A DNA stretch of 64,000 nt, taken from Bacillota bacterium (GTDB lineage: Bacteria; Sysuimicrobiota; Sysuimicrobiia; Sysuimicrobiales; Segetimicrobiaceae). Within the stretch, counting starts at the first letter, position 1. Every line of letters begins with the position of its first letter. Below the pieces are notes generated by a model. That model was not told where the DNA came from. It did no database searches and worked only from the letters and a program-made list of their open reading frames with translations. This document shows positions 1 through 9,416 of the stretch, piece after piece. The position numbers and the translations under genes are program-made. The stretch spans positions 1 to 64,000 of the forward strand of contig JAJPJL010000037.1 of NCBI GenBank assembly GCA_021324255.1. The letters run 5' to 3'.

Positions 1-195
1 CTCGCCGGCGTCTTCCTGCCCAACGAGTGGCATCAGACGATCGCGGCGGGGATGGCGACGATGGACGTGAGCCTCGAGGACCTCACGGTCGTCTCCGGCG
101 TGAGCCTGGGAGGCCTTCCGGTGCTCGTGATCGGCGCGCTGTTTGCCGGCTCGTACGTCCGCGGCCTGACGGCGGCGATGATCGAGGGCGCCTAA
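1..195 (+). CDS. C-terminal fragment of an unidentified protein
   Basis: An open frame enters from the left edge and ends at TAA (193-195), leaving 64 residues. The fragment has a mildly acidic stretch and then a hydrophobic segment around GLPVLVIGALFAGSYV that could be a C-terminal membrane helix, followed by a short tail ending IEGA. I do not recognise the family. The gene converges on the sugar ABC permease gene on the other strand, with only about 20 bases between the stops, so it is not part of that operon. The 27..272 ORF in the track is in another frame and is a shadow. Confidence 0.5.
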   Translation, partial: LAGVFLPNEWHQTIAAGMATMDVSLEDLTVVSGVSLGGLPVLVIGALFAGSYVRGLTAAMIEGA

Positions 196-214
196 CGACC
201 CGCCTGCGGCCGCG

Positions 215-1114
215 CTACTTGATGGCCGCGCTCGTAATGCCGGAGATGAACTGGTCGAGGAAGAAGCTGTAGAGAATCGCCACCGGCACGCCGACCAGCA
301 ACGCCCCGGCCATCAAGGATCCCCAGAAGTAGACGTCGCCGCGCATCAGATCGGTCGCGACCCCGAGCGGGATCGGCTTTTGATCGGAGACGGACACGAA
401 CGCGAGCGAGTACAGGAAGTCCTGCATCGACAGCGTGAACGCGAAGATGACCGCGGTCAGCATCCCGGCCCAACTCACCGGCACCACCGTGCGCACGAAC
501 GCGGCGAACCTCCCGCAGCCGTCCACCTGGGCCGCCTCCTCGATCTCGGCCGGGATGGTCTTGAAGAACCCGCTCAGCAGCCACGTGCAGAACGGGATCG
601 TGAACGTCGGGTACACGACCACGAGCGCCCATTTCGTGTCGATGAGGTGGGTGAGCGCCACGATGCGTGACAGCGGGATGAACAGCAGGATCGGCGGGAT
701 CAGGTACGCGCAGAAGATGCCGATGCCGAGTTTCTCCGCCCCGGGGAGGGCGACGCGGGCCAGCGCGTATCCGGCCGGGACCGCGGTCAGGAGCGTGATG
801 ATCGACACGAGCATGGCGATGGTAAGCGTATTGAAGATCCAGTCGCCGTAGTACGTATGCTGAAACAGGTAGGTGAAGTGTTCGAGCGTCGGCGGCTGGT
901 GGAACCAGAACGGAAATACGGTGGGGTTGACGAGATCGGCGTCGGTCTTGAACGACGTGATCGCCATCCAGAAGACCGGAAAAACCGCGATAATGACGAA
1001 CGGGGTCAGCCCGAGGTACACCAGGAGCCGCCGCCGCGCGGCGCGCGTGTGCGCCTGCCGCATGCTGCGCTGCGCGACCGACAGCCCCGGGCCGAGCGTG
1101 TGGACGGTGTTCAT
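215..1114 (-). CDS. Carbohydrate ABC transporter permease, MalG/UgpE type
   Basis: This 299-residue inner-membrane protein is the second permease of a CUT1-type sugar importer. After a basic N-terminus it shows about six hydrophobic segments (LGLTPFVIIAVFPVFWM onward). It carries the cytoplasmic EAA loop that docks the ATPase, seen as IEEAAQVDGCGRFAAF about 90 residues from the end. The start was set at the ATG whose first bases overlap the stop of the upstream permease (ATGA); the longer track ORF only adds out-of-family sequence. It is translationally coupled to the MalF-type gene and lies downstream of the binding-protein gene. No ATPase gene is in the window, so a shared MsmK/UgpC-like ATPase is likely. 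The substrate is unknown. Confidence 0.9.
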   Translation of the reverse strand: MNTVHTLGPGLSVAQRSMRQAHTRAARRRLLVYLGLTPFVIIAVFPVFWMAITSFKTDADLVNPTVFPFWFHQPPTLEHFTYLFQHTYYGDWIFNTLTIAMLVSIITLLTAVPAGYALARVALPGAEKLGIGIFCAYLIPPILLFIPLSRIVALTHLIDTKWALVVVYPTFTIPFCTWLLSGFFKTIPAEIEEAAQVDGCGRFAAFVRTVVPVSWAGMLTAVIFAFTLSMQDFLYSLAFVSVSDQKPIPLGVATDLMRGDVYFWGSLMAGALLVGVPVAILYSFFLDQFISGITSAAIK

Positions 1115-2040
1115 GCCGCTTCCCGCCTTCCGAGGAACCGCAGCAAGAAGTACACGACCGGCAACAGGATCGGGAAGAGCAGGAGCGCGATCGCCGCGCC
1201 CCGGCCCAGCGCGCCGGCCTCGATGCCGATCTCGAGCGCCCGCGTCGGCAGTATTTCGGTCGTGTTCATCGGCCCGCCCTGCGTCAGCAAGAAGACGATG
1301 CTGATGTCGGTGAGCGTGAATACCGTGTCGAACAGCAGGCCGACGAACAGGATCGGCGCGATCATGGGCACGACGATGTAGTGGAACCGCAGGAAGAAGC
1401 CGGCGCCGTCGACCTTGGCCGAGTCCAGGATCTCCAGCGGCACCGCGGACATCCCGGCCAGCAGCACGATCGCGGCGAACGGGAACCCGCGCCAGACGTT
1501 CACGGTGATGACCGACGCCATCGCCAATCCGGGCTCGCCGAGCCAGTTCGGCCACCCGCTCATGAGGTGCAGGCGCGTCGCCACGTAGTTGATGGCGCTG
1601 AACTGCGGGTCGAACATCCACTTCCACGCGAGCGCGCTGATCGCGACGGGAAGCGTCCACGGAATCACCAGCAGCGAGCGGAGGATCTTTTTCGCGCCGA
1701 TATCCTGCATGAGCAGGAACGCGAGGAGGCCGCCGAGCACGGCCTTGAAAATCCCCGCGATGACGGTAAAGACGATCGTGTTGCGCAGCGCCTGGCGGAC
1801 GGTGCTGTCCGAGAGCACCGCGGCGAAGTTTTGGAGCCCGACAAACGGAGCGACGGAATTGCCGACGGTCGCGTCGCTCAGGCTCAGGTAGAGCGACCAG
1901 AGAAACGGGACGCCGACCAGCACCGTCATGTACAGGATGGCCGGCGCGAGCATCCCGTACCCGAACCACAGGCGCCGGCGCGTAAACGCGCCCGGCCGCG
2001 CGTGCACCAGTGGCCCGGTCACCATCTCGGCGTGTGCCAT
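1111..2040 (-). CDS. Carbohydrate ABC transporter permease, MalF/UgpA type
   Basis: A 309-residue membrane protein, the first permease of the importer. It has a hydrophobic segment at about residues 25-50 (GYGMLAPAILYMTVLVGVPFLWSLYLSLSD in family-typical form) and five further segments. The EAA-type loop reads LEILDSAKVDGAGFFLRF and is followed by the conserved VVPMIAPIL helix. It forms a heterodimer with the downstream permease and receives substrate from the binding protein encoded just upstream. The gene overlaps the next permease by four bases and starts about 75 bases after the binding-protein stop. Family assignment is firm; the sugar cannot be told from sequence. Confidence 0.9.
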   Translation of the reverse strand: MAHAEMVTGPLVHARPGAFTRRRLWFGYGMLAPAILYMTVLVGVPFLWSLYLSLSDATVGNSVAPFVGLQNFAAVLSDSTVRQALRNTIVFTVIAGIFKAVLGGLLAFLLMQDIGAKKILRSLLVIPWTLPVAISALAWKWMFDPQFSAINYVATRLHLMSGWPNWLGEPGLAMASVITVNVWRGFPFAAIVLLAGMSAVPLEILDSAKVDGAGFFLRFHYIVVPMIAPILFVGLLFDTVFTLTDISIVFLLTQGGPMNTTEILPTRALEIGIEAGALGRGAAIALLLFPILLPVVYFLLRFLGRREAA

Positions 2041-2114
2041 CCCAGCCCCTACACGCGGCCGTGGCCGCTCCCCCGGCTCAGGCCGGGGCCGGGGACGCCC
2101 CCGGCCCCGGCGTC

Positions 2115-3470
2115 TTACGACTTGTACTTGGCGTAGATGCCCTTAATCTGGCCGAGTCCCCACTTGATCGAACCTTCCAGGTCGTTGCTGTGGCAGTACC
2201 GAGCGACCATGTCGGGGACGACGAACGTCGACAGCACTTCCGCCGCGGGGGCCGTCGATGGTCCGGGGTACCCGAACACCAGGGCCACCTTGTCCCAGTC
2301 CTGGAGAACGGTCACCTTGGGGTCGCTGCCGAGCGCCGGCATGGGCTTCTTATACCAGCCCTTGAGATACGGCATGTTGTAGCCCTTGCTCGCCGTGAGC
2401 GAGAACTTCACATCGGCGCCGTACTGCTCCAAGAAGGCCTTTGCCGCCGGGACGTTCTTTGAAAACTTCCAGATGGCCAGAATCGTGGGATCCACGACGG
2501 CGGCCCGGCGGACCGATCCGATCGGCTCGGCCCCGGAAACGCCGACGTTGCAGTTGTTGTACAGCGTCGGATTGGAATCCTGGATCGACCGCAACGAGGA
2601 GAGCGCGTCGTGGATGTAGATCGCCACGCCCGAGTCCAGATACCGGTTGTCGGAGACGTTGTCCCAGGAAAAGACCTCCGACGTCATGCCTTCCGACCAG
2701 AGCGCCCGGCTGAACTTCATCGCGTCCCGGAGCGCCTTGGAGTCCCAACGGATCTCCTTCCCGCTCGGGTCGGCCTCCTCGACGCCGAACGCGTAGAAGA
2801 CGGCGCGCCAATTGTGGTTCGCATCGTTGCAGTGCGAGATCGCAAACCCGGCGGGGTGGCCCTTGCTCTTGCCAACGCGCGCGGCGGTGCGCAGATTCTC
2901 CCAGGTGTCCGGCGCGGGTAGGCTGTACTGCTTCCACAAATCCGTGCGCCACATGATCGGCTGCGGGATATAGAACTCGGGCACGGCGTACCACTGGCCC
3001 TTCACCGCGGCGACGTTCGACGCCATGGGGAGCCAGCCCCCGGCGTCCCGGCCGAGTTTCTCGCAAATATCGCTGACATCCACCCAGTGCGGGTAATACA
3101 GCGTCGTCTGGATGACCCCGTTTTGCTGGATGATGTCGTGGCCGGCGCCGGCGGACAGCTCGGCGGCCACGCGTGCCGGCAGGTCGTCGATATTGATGTG
3201 ATCGACACGGACGGTGACGTCGTTGGCGACGCCCCAGTCGTTCGCATACTTGTCAAAGGCGGTGTCGTAGGCGGGAACAAAGTGGCTCCACGTCAGGATC
3301 CGCAGCGAGCTCCCGCGGATTTGGGCCGGTGCCGCGCCCGCGGTCCAGGGCGCCGTCAGGGGAAGGAGTGCCGCGCCGGCGACGCCGGCGCTGGCGGTGG
3401 ACAAGAACTGGCGTCGGGTCATGAGCCGGTCGGATCGCGCGCGACGCCGTCGGGCTGCTTGCCGTGCCAT
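2115..3470 (-). CDS. Extracellular sugar-binding protein, Tat-exported
   Basis: A 451-residue family 1 solute-binding protein. Its N-terminus is very basic and contains the twin-arginine motif TRRQFLS followed by a hydrophobic core (AGVAGAALL), indicating export by Tat in folded form. The mature part resembles MalE/UgpB-like receptors (ILTWSHFVPAYDTAF, IIQQNGV, VLATPEFY-like regions) and ends with the usual helical C-lobe. The start was chosen at ATG 3470 because a GAGGAGG Shine-Dalgarno lies seven bases upstream; the track start 17 codons earlier has no such support. It heads a three-gene transporter operon, with a comparatively AT-richer promoter region upstream shared back to back with imuA. 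Confidence 0.88.
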   Translation of the reverse strand: MARQAARRRRARSDRLMTRRQFLSTASAGVAGAALLPLTAPWTAGAAPAQIRGSSLRILTWSHFVPAYDTAFDKYANDWGVANDVTVRVDHINIDDLPARVAAELSAGAGHDIIQQNGVIQTTLYYPHWVDVSDICEKLGRDAGGWLPMASNVAAVKGQWYAVPEFYIPQPIMWRTDLWKQYSLPAPDTWENLRTAARVGKSKGHPAGFAISHCNDANHNWRAVFYAFGVEEADPSGKEIRWDSKALRDAMKFSRALWSEGMTSEVFSWDNVSDNRYLDSGVAIYIHDALSSLRSIQDSNPTLYNNCNVGVSGAEPIGSVRRAAVVDPTILAIWKFSKNVPAAKAFLEQYGADVKFSLTASKGYNMPYLKGWYKKPMPALGSDPKVTVLQDWDKVALVFGYPGPSTAPAAEVLSTFVVPDMVARYCHSNDLEGSIKWGLGQIKGIYAKYKS

Positions 3471-3794
3471 CCTTATCCCTCCTCTATGATGTGTCCACGT
3501 CGGTCGGACACTACATCCCACGGATTGCGCTCCGGTTCGGTTTCACCCCCGTCCGTGCATGCAGACATCGTTGTTGCGGCGTGGACGTCGCCGATGGTTT
3601 TGGAGACCCCACGGGCTACGGGCATCATTAGGTACAGTTTGCTATCGTTTCAGCGCATTTTTCACAGATTCCTCTTACTATGCCGGCCGTGCGTGGACCG
3701 ATTGAACCACGCGGTCGTTTGCATTCGAAATCTCCCCTTGCCCAATATACCGAACATATGTACGATATAGTAAGCACTAACGGGGAGTCACCAC
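3471..3794. other. Divergent control region between sugar transporter and imuA
   Basis: This 324-base gap is noticeably AT-richer than its surroundings. The right end holds the SOS box and -10-like element for imuA (listed separately). The left part must hold the transporter promoter on the minus strand. A stretch around 3620-3680 is rich in short AT tracts, but I see no clear palindromic operator for a sugar regulator. ORFs 3087..3770 and 3628..3834 in the track cross the gap but lack family features or ribosome binding sites and are not credible genes. Confidence 0.5.
3751..3771 (+). promoter_or_regulatory. LexA (SOS) box and overlapping -10 region of imuA-imuB-dnaE2
   Basis: The sequence CGAAC-ATAT-GTACG (3751-3764) matches the Gram-positive/mycobacterial LexA (DinR) operator CGAAC-N4-GTTCG with one mismatch. 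A -10-like TATAGT (3766-3771) follows immediately, so LexA binding would block the promoter. The imuA start codon is 24 bases further on, after a GGGGAG ribosome binding site. Such boxes upstream of imuA-imuB-dnaE2 are established in several bacterial groups; binding here is inferred. Confidence 0.75.
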
Positions 3795-4394
3795 GTGAGA
3801 CGATCTTCGCTGCTTCGGCAGGCCGGCGCACCATCGCCTTCCGGGGCCATCACGCTCGCCGTACTGACAGGACAGTTGAGCGAGATCTCGGGGCTTGGGG
3901 CCACTGCCGGCCTGACGGTGGCCACCCGCCTCGTCCTTGACGCCCAGCGGCATGGAGAGCTCGCCGCGTGGATCACCCCTGCGGATCGCCCGTTCTTCCC
4001 TCCCGATGTCGCCGACAATGGCGTGGACCTCACGTCGCTGGTGGTCGTGCGGGTGCCGGACACGATGGCAGCGGCGCGGAGCGCCGACCGGCTTGCACGG
4101 TCCGGCGCCTTTGGGCTGCTGATCGTGGACCTGCAGGATGCCGCTGCGCTGCCTCTCCACGTGCTCGCCCGGCTCGCGGGATTGGCGCAGCACCATCACA
4201 CGGCGATCGTGTTCGTGACCCAAAAAGCGCCAGGCGCCCCCTCGCTGGGATCGCTTGTCGCCCTGCACGGCAGCACGACACGCGCGCGCCTGGCGGCGGA
4301 TACGTTCGCCTGCACCCTGCGCGTCGGAAAGGACAAGCGCCGGGGCCCCTGGACGGTTGAGGAGGTCTGCCGTGGACCGGCTGGCCTGCGTTAA
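3795..4394 (+). CDS. imuA: ImuA-like RecA-related mutagenesis protein
   Basis: This 199-residue protein sits first in an imuA-imuB-dnaE2 cassette and has a RecA-fold pattern: GAITLAVLTGQLSEISGLGATAG near residues 17-40, hydrophobic strands VVVVRVPD and FGLLIVDLQD, and a tail of ImuA type. The Walker A motif is degenerate (GLGATAG), as in ImuA/SulA-like relatives that do not hydrolyse ATP like RecA. It is thought to help recruit the mutasome to damaged DNA. The start is GTG with GGGGAG eight bases upstream. Its 3' end overlaps the imuB start by 23 bases. An SOS box precedes it. The assignment rests on context plus modest sequence resemblance. Confidence 0.75.
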   Translation: MRRSSLLRQAGAPSPSGAITLAVLTGQLSEISGLGATAGLTVATRLVLDAQRHGELAAWITPADRPFFPPDVADNGVDLTSLVVVRVPDTMAAARSADRLARSGAFGLLIVDLQDAAALPLHVLARLAGLAQHHHTAIVFVTQKAPGAPSLGSLVALHGSTTRARLAADTFACTLRVGKDKRRGPWTVEEVCRGPAGLR

Positions 4395-5868
4395 CCTCCC
4401 GTCGTTCCCGCTGCAGGTACTCCTCCACGGCCATCCTGCATGGCGCGGCACGCCCACGGCCGTCCTCGAGGAGGAGCGGCCGCAGAGCCCGATCCTCTGG
4501 GTCGATCCGCATGCGCGTCGAGCAGGCGTGCGCCCAGGCATGCGGTTTGCCGCCGCGCTGGCGCTCGCTCCCGCGCTCAACGCGGGCTGTGTCTCCCCTC
4601 CCGCCCTGACGCAGGCGCGCGACAGGGTGACTGGCCGGCTCCGGCGGTTCGCCCCCGACGTTGAGCCGGCGGATGACCCGGGGATCTTTTGGGCCGGCCT
4701 CACCGGGCTCGAACGCCTCTATGCATCGCCGGCGCGATGGGCCGATGCGGTACGCGCCGACCTAGGCACCCTCGGGTTCGAGGCGACCGTGGTGACCGGA
4801 TTCACCCGGTTTGGCACCTATGCCGTCGCCCACGCCACCCGGGGGACGCGGAGCTTCCGGGACCCCCGCGAAGAGCGGGCGGCGGCCCTCGAGATCCCGC
4901 TCGCGCATCTGGCGATCGCCCCGGAGATCCGGGACGTCCTCGTCAAGCTCAACGTGACGACCGTCCGCGACCTCGTACGGCTCCCGGAAGCGGGACTCCT
5001 GGAACGGTTTGGGGTGAAGGCGTACCGGCTGCGCCAGGCAGCCGGAGCATCGCACACGACGCTGCGGCCGGTTGCCGAAGCGGCGCCCGTTCGCGCCCAT
5101 CGCACGCTCGATGAGCCGGAAACCGATCTGTCCCGCTGCCTGTTTGTGTTCAAGCAGATGCTCGATCCGATGCTCGCCACGCTGGCCGCACGGGGCACGG
5201 CGCTCGCCGCGCTCGAAATCCGGCTCGAGCTCGACCGATGCGGACCACGTGTGGAGCAGATCCGGCCGGCCGCGCCGACGCTCGACCCCGTGCAGGTGCT
5301 GGAGTTGGTCCGGCTGCGCTTGGAAGACCGGACGAGCGCCTCCGCGCACGACGCCCTGGCCGGGATCGTCGAGATCGATCTTACGGCCGTGGCGGTCCCG
5401 GCAACGCACGAACAGCTTCGGTTCTTCGGCAGCCCCCCGCATCGTGATCTCATCGCCGGCAACCGCGCGCTGGCGCGACTCCGGGCCGAGTTCGGCGAGC
5501 AGGCTGTGGTTCGTGCCCGGCTTCGTGACGGTCATCTCCCCGAGGCCCGTGTGACGTGGGAACCGGTACGCGCGCTCACGCCTCCCTCCCCCTCACCCGG
5601 ACGGCCGGGAACGCTCGTCCGGCGTATTTGGGCGCGCCCCGAGCCGGCCGCGCCCGCCGCGACGCGCCAGCACGACGGCTGGTTGATCCTCGGCACCGGG
5701 TATGGCGCGGTCGAGGATCTCCTCGGCCCCTACATCGTCTCCGGCGGCTGGTGGGTCCGCGAAGTGGACCGTGCCTACCATTTCGCGCAGACCCGGCGCG
5801 GCGATCTGTTGTGGGTGTACCACGATCGCCTCCGCCGGCGGTGGTTTCTTCACGGGCGGGTGGAATGA
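4372..5868 (+). CDS. imuB: ImuB, inactive Y-family polymerase mutasome hub
   Basis: A 498-residue Y-family polymerase homologue. The N-terminus reads ACVNLPSFPLQVLL where active DinB-type enzymes carry the metal-binding Asp of HIDMDAFF, so the catalytic carboxylate is missing, as is typical of ImuB. Palm, fingers and little-finger regions follow, with a helix-hairpin-helix-like segment around VTTVRDLVRLPEAGLLERFG. The C-terminal extension (YGAVEDLLGPYIVSGGWW) is the conserved ImuB tail. The start was moved to GTG 4372 because GGAGGT lies five bases upstream; the track's extra 39 residues are frame read-through inside imuA. ImuB links ImuA, the beta clamp and DnaE2. It is separated from dnaE2 by three bases. 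Confidence 0.9.
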   Translation: MDRLACVNLPSFPLQVLLHGHPAWRGTPTAVLEEERPQSPILWVDPHARRAGVRPGMRFAAALALAPALNAGCVSPPALTQARDRVTGRLRRFAPDVEPADDPGIFWAGLTGLERLYASPARWADAVRADLGTLGFEATVVTGFTRFGTYAVAHATRGTRSFRDPREERAAALEIPLAHLAIAPEIRDVLVKLNVTTVRDLVRLPEAGLLERFGVKAYRLRQAAGASHTTLRPVAEAAPVRAHRTLDEPETDLSRCLFVFKQMLDPMLATLAARGTALAALEIRLELDRCGPRVEQIRPAAPTLDPVQVLELVRLRLEDRTSASAHDALAGIVEIDLTAVAVPATHEQLRFFGSPPHRDLIAGNRALARLRAEFGEQAVVRARLRDGHLPEARVTWEPVRALTPPSPSPGRPGTLVRRIWARPEPAAPAATRQHDGWLILGTGYGAVEDLLGPYIVSGGWWVREVDRAYHFAQTRRGDLLWVYHDRLRRRWFLHGRVE

Positions 5869-5871
5869 GCC

Positions 5872-8800
5872 GTGTACACGCCGGTATGGTGCAAGAGTGC
5901 GTTTTCGTTTTTGGAGGGAGCATCGCACCCCGAGGAGTTGGTGGATGAAGCCCACCGCCTCGGGTTGCGCGCCATCGCGCTGACGGACCGCGACGGGGTG
6001 TACGGCGTGGTGCGCGCACACGTCGCGGCGCGCGAAACCGGCTGCCGTCTGATCCCAGGCGCCGAGGTGACGCTCACCGACGGCTCGATGATCGTGCTCC
6101 TCGCCCGCGATCGCGGCGGGTACGCCAATCTCTGCCGGCTGCTCACGCGGGGCCGGCTGCGGTCGCCCAAGGGGCAGTGCGCCGTGACGTGGGACGAGGT
6201 GTGCGCGCACGCGCACGGTCTTCTCGCACTGTGGGGAGGCGATCGGAGCCTGCTCGCCGGCGAGGAGGACCCCCACGCGACCGCCGGGGCGGTACGCGAG
6301 GCGTTCGGCGATGCGCTCTATGCGCTCGTTACCCGCCACCGCCGGGACACCGATCCCCGTCGGGAGGCGCGGGTGCGCGGGCGCGCCACCCGCCACAACC
6401 TCCCGGTGGCGGCCGCCGTCGAGGTGCTCTACCATACGCCGGCCCGCCGGCCGTTGCAGGACGCCCTCGTCTGCCTGCGTCATGGCCGGCAGCTCGTGGA
6501 CGCCGGGGGTGTGATCAAGCCCAACGCCGAGCACGCCCTGCGCTCGCCGCATGCGTTTGCCATGCTCTTCCACGACGATCCGGGCGCCGTGCAACGCACC
6601 GAGGAGATCGCGGCGCGGTGCGGCTTTGCGCTCGACCAGCTTCGCTACCGGTATCCGGAGGAGCGGATCCCCGAGGGCCTGACGCCCCAAACCTGGCTCC
6701 GCAATCTCGTCTTCACAGGCGCGCGGGAACGGTACGGGGGCGCGCTGACGGCCGACGTCCTGCAGCAGATCGAACGGGAACTGGCCGTGATCGACGAGCT
6801 CGACTACGGCGGGTACTTTCTGACGATGTGGGAGATCGTGCAGTTCTGCCGCCGGAACGGGATCCTCTGCCAGGGACGCGGCTCCGCCGCGAACTCCGCC
6901 GTGTGCTACTGCCTCGGCGTGACCGCGGTGGATCCGGTGCGGTCGAACCTGCTGTTCGAGCGCTTTCTTTCCCGGGAGCGCGCCGAGCCGCCGGACGTGG
7001 ACCTGGACATTCAGCACAATCGCCGGGAGGAAGTCATTCAGTTTGTGTATGAGCGGTACGGACGCTCGCACGCGGCGATGGTTGCCAATGTGATCCGCTA
7101 TCGCCCCCGGTCGGCGGTGCGGGACCTCGGCAAGGTGCTCGGCATCCCCGAGACCGCCGTCGACCGGCTGGCCCGGCTGCTCGACTACGGCGGGGAGGTC
7201 CCTGCGGAGGCGCTGCGGGCGGCCGGACTGGATGCGGATGCGCCGGCGCACCGGCATCTCCTACGGCTCGCCAACGAGCTGATCGGGCTGCCCCGCCATC
7301 TGTCCATCCATCCCGGCGGATTTTTGCTGGGGGATCATCCGGTGGACGAGATCGTCCCCATCGAAAACGCCACCATGGACGGCCGCACCGTCATCCAGTG
7401 GGACAAGGACGATCTCGAGGCGCTCGGCCTCTTCAAGGTGGACCTGCTCGGCCTCGGCGCGCTCACCCACCTGGACTTGACGTTCAAACTGTTGCACGAG
7501 CACCGCGGGATCGCGTACTCGATGGCCACGCTGCCGCCGGAGGACCCGGCGACGTACGCGATGGCGAGCCGCGCCGACACGATCGGGGTGTTCCAGATCG
7601 AGAGCCGCGCCCAGATGGCCATGCTCCCGCGGCTGCGGCCGCGCACCTTCCACGATCTCGTCGTCGAGATCAGCATCGTGCGTCCCGGCCCGATCACCGG
7701 AGGCATGGTCCATCCCTACCTGCGCCGCCGGAACGGCGAGGAGCCGGTCGAGTATCCGCATGCGCTGCTCGTCCCGGTGCTCGAGAAGACGCTCGGCGTG
7801 CCCCTGTTCCAGGAGCAGGTGATGCGCCTCGCGGTCGTGGCGGCGGATTACACGCCGGGCGAGGCGGACCAACTACGGCGCGACATGGCGGCCTGGCGCC
7901 GGACCGGCCGCATCGAGCGGCACCGCGACCGGCTCATCTCCCGCATGACGGCGAAAGGTATTCCCGCCGAGTTTGCGGAGCGCGTGTTCGACCAGATCCG
8001 CGGGTTTGGAGATTACGGCTTCCCGGAGGCGCATGCGGCCAGCTTCGCGCTGATCGCCTACGCGACCGCGTACCTCAAGTGTCATTTCCCCGCGGAGTTC
8101 ACCTGCGGGCTCCTCAACGCGCAGCCGATGGGCTTCTACAGCGTGGCCACGATCGTTGAGGACGCTAAACGCCACGGCATCGTGATCCGGCCCATCGACG
8201 TCCGGTGGAGCCGGTGGGATTGCACACTCGAAGCGCTCCCTGCCGCGCCCGCTGGCGGCGCCGGGGACCCGCGTCCTGCGTCGCAGGCCGGGCGCACCGG
8301 GGGCCCGCGCCTTGCCTTTGACGCTGGGGGCGCCGGGGACCTGGACCGAGCGACTTGGCATCACTCCAGCCATTGGAGCGAGGGAAAGGACACCGGCGCT
8401 CCCTCGCTGCTAGAGGGGTGCGGCTTGGCCGTGCGTATGGGGCTGCGGTACGTCCACGGGCTCGGCGAGGACGACGGGACGCGGTTGGTACGCGCCCGGG
8501 ACGAGGCGCCGTTCGCCTCGCTCGACGACTGCGTGCGGCGCGCCCGGATCGACCGGGGCGCGCTCGCCGCGCTCGCGGAAGCGGGTGCGTTCGAAGGATT
8601 TGGGATCGGCCGCCGGACCGCGTTGTGGCGCGTCCACGGCCTGGCACGCCGGCGTCACATCACGCTGCCGTTACGGATGCACGAGCCCACGCCGGCGCTG
8701 GAGACCTTGAACCTCCGCGAGCAAATCGCCTGGGACTACCGTGCGACCGCCCACAGCCCGCGGGGCCACCCGCTCCAGCCGCTCCGGGAAGAGCTCCGGG

Positions 8801-9129
8801 CCGCGGGTCTCCCGGACGCACGCACGGTCGGCACCCTCCCCCACGGCCGCTTCGTGCGCTACGCGGGGCTCGTGATCTGCCGGCAGACGCCCGGGACCGC
8901 GGCCGGTGTGACGTTCATGACGCTTGAGGACGAGACCGGGTTTGTGAACCTCGTGGTGTGGGCGCGCGTCTTCGAACGGTTTGCGCCGCTCGCCAAGACG
9001 GCGGCGTTCCTCGGCGTCTCCGGTACGATCCAGCGCGAACACGACGTTGTGCACATCGTCGCCGCCACGCTGTGGGCGCCGCGGGTGCGCCGCCGGCCGC
9101 CCGCGCTCCGCAGCCGCGACTTCCACTAG
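5872..9129 (+). CDS. dnaE2: Error-prone DNA polymerase III alpha, DnaE2
   Basis: A 1085-residue C-family polymerase performing translesion synthesis in the SOS mutasome. Visible parts in order: N-terminal PHP domain ([25 protein letters not shown]), the polymerase active site PPDVDLDIQ at about residue 375, the fingers region, HhH segments, and an OB fold near the C-terminus ([15 protein letters not shown]). The start is GTG three bases after the imuB stop, so translation is coupled. An unusual Gly/Ala/Pro/Arg-rich stretch of about 60 residues after WDCTLEA (roughly residues 788-850) interrupts a region that is short in other DnaE2 proteins; its DNA is full of palindromes (see findings). Otherwise length and motifs are normal. 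Confidence 0.95.
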   Translation: MYTPVWCKSAFSFLEGASHPEELVDEAHRLGLRAIALTDRDGVYGVVRAHVAARETGCRLIPGAEVTLTDGSMIVLLARDRGGYANLCRLLTRGRLRSPKGQCAVTWDEVCAHAHGLLALWGGDRSLLAGEEDPHATAGAVREAFGDALYALVTRHRRDTDPRREARVRGRATRHNLPVAAAVEVLYHTPARRPLQDALVCLRHGRQLVDAGGVIKPNAEHALRSPHAFAMLFHDDPGAVQRTEEIAARCGFALDQLRYRYPEERIPEGLTPQTWLRNLVFTGARERYGGALTADVLQQIERELAVIDELDYGGYFLTMWEIVQFCRRNGILCQGRGSAANSAVCYCLGVTAVDPVRSNLLFERFLSRERAEPPDVDLDIQHNRREEVIQFVYERYGRSHAAMVANVIRYRPRSAVRDLGKVLGIPETAVDRLARLLDYGGEVPAEALRAAGLDADAPAHRHLLRLANELIGLPRHLSIHPGGFLLGDHPVDEIVPIENATMDGRTVIQWDKDDLEALGLFKVDLLGLGALTHLDLTFKLLHEHRGIAYSMATLPPEDPATYAMASRADTIGVFQIESRAQMAMLPRLRPRTFHDLVVEISIVRPGPITGGMVHPYLRRRNGEEPVEYPHALLVPVLEKTLGVPLFQEQVMRLAVVAADYTPGEADQLRRDMAAWRRTGRIERHRDRLISRMTAKGIPAEFAERVFDQIRGFGDYGFPEAHAASFALIAYATAYLKCHFPAEFTCGLLNAQPMGFYSVATIVEDAKRHGIVIRPIDVRWSRWDCTLEALPAAPAGGAGDPRPASQAGRTGGPRLAFDAGGAGDLDRATWHHSSHWSEGKDTGAPSLLEGCGLAVRMGLRYVHGLGEDDGTRLVRARDEAPFASLDDCVRRARIDRGALAALAEAGAFEGFGIGRRTALWRVHGLARRRHITLPLRMHEPTPALETLNLREQIAWDYRATAHSPRGHPLQPLREELRAAGLPDARTVGTLPHGRFVRYAGLVICRQTPGTAAGVTFMTLEDETGFVNLVVWARVFERFAPLAKTAAFLGVSGTIQREHDVVHIVAATLWAPRVRRRPPALRSRDFH
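8240..8425 (+). repeat. Palindrome-rich in-frame insertion within dnaE2
   Basis: Within dnaE2 this stretch encodes low-complexity residues absent from the family core. It holds a 13-base perfect palindrome CCTGCGTCGCAGG (8275-8287), a CTCCA/TGGAG hairpin (about 8364-8379), and a 9-bp inverted repeat AGCGAGGGA/TCCCTCGCT (8377-8385 and 8400-8408). The word GGCGCCGGGGAC appears twice, about 80 bases apart. The reading frame stays open throughout. This resembles palindromic elements that insert in frame into genes; whether it is mobile is unknown. Confidence 0.5.
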
Positions 9130-9162
9130 TGCGCGTCTCTGATGTTTGACGAGGGTAGATGG

Positions 9163-9232
9163 GCCGGCCGGATCTGCTCGGACGTACTGGCTCACGCCGT
9201 AGGCCCAGGAGCGAAGGGCAGATCCGGCCGGC
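9163..9232. repeat. 15-bp perfect inverted repeat downstream of dnaE2
   Basis: GCCGGCCGGATCTGC at 9163-9177 is repeated in perfect inverted form at 9218-9232 with a 40-base spacer. It lies about 35 bases after the dnaE2 stop. The stem is strong enough for a transcript hairpin, but no T-tract follows, so it is not a classic intrinsic terminator. The rest of the 9130-9416 gap holds nothing I recognise. Confidence 0.6.
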
Positions 9233-9416
9233 TCGAACCCTTGCCCGAGTTCGGCGACGGTGCACTGGCACGCGCCCGCGCACGAACACCCGGGACCCGC
9301 TTCCCGCTTCTCAGATGGGGAGCGGGACGTGACGGCGCATCGACCGTGTCGCGATTCCACACATGCGGCATGCGCGCGCCCGCGCATCACGCGCCGCGAG
9401 CGCCGGACGTGCGCCG

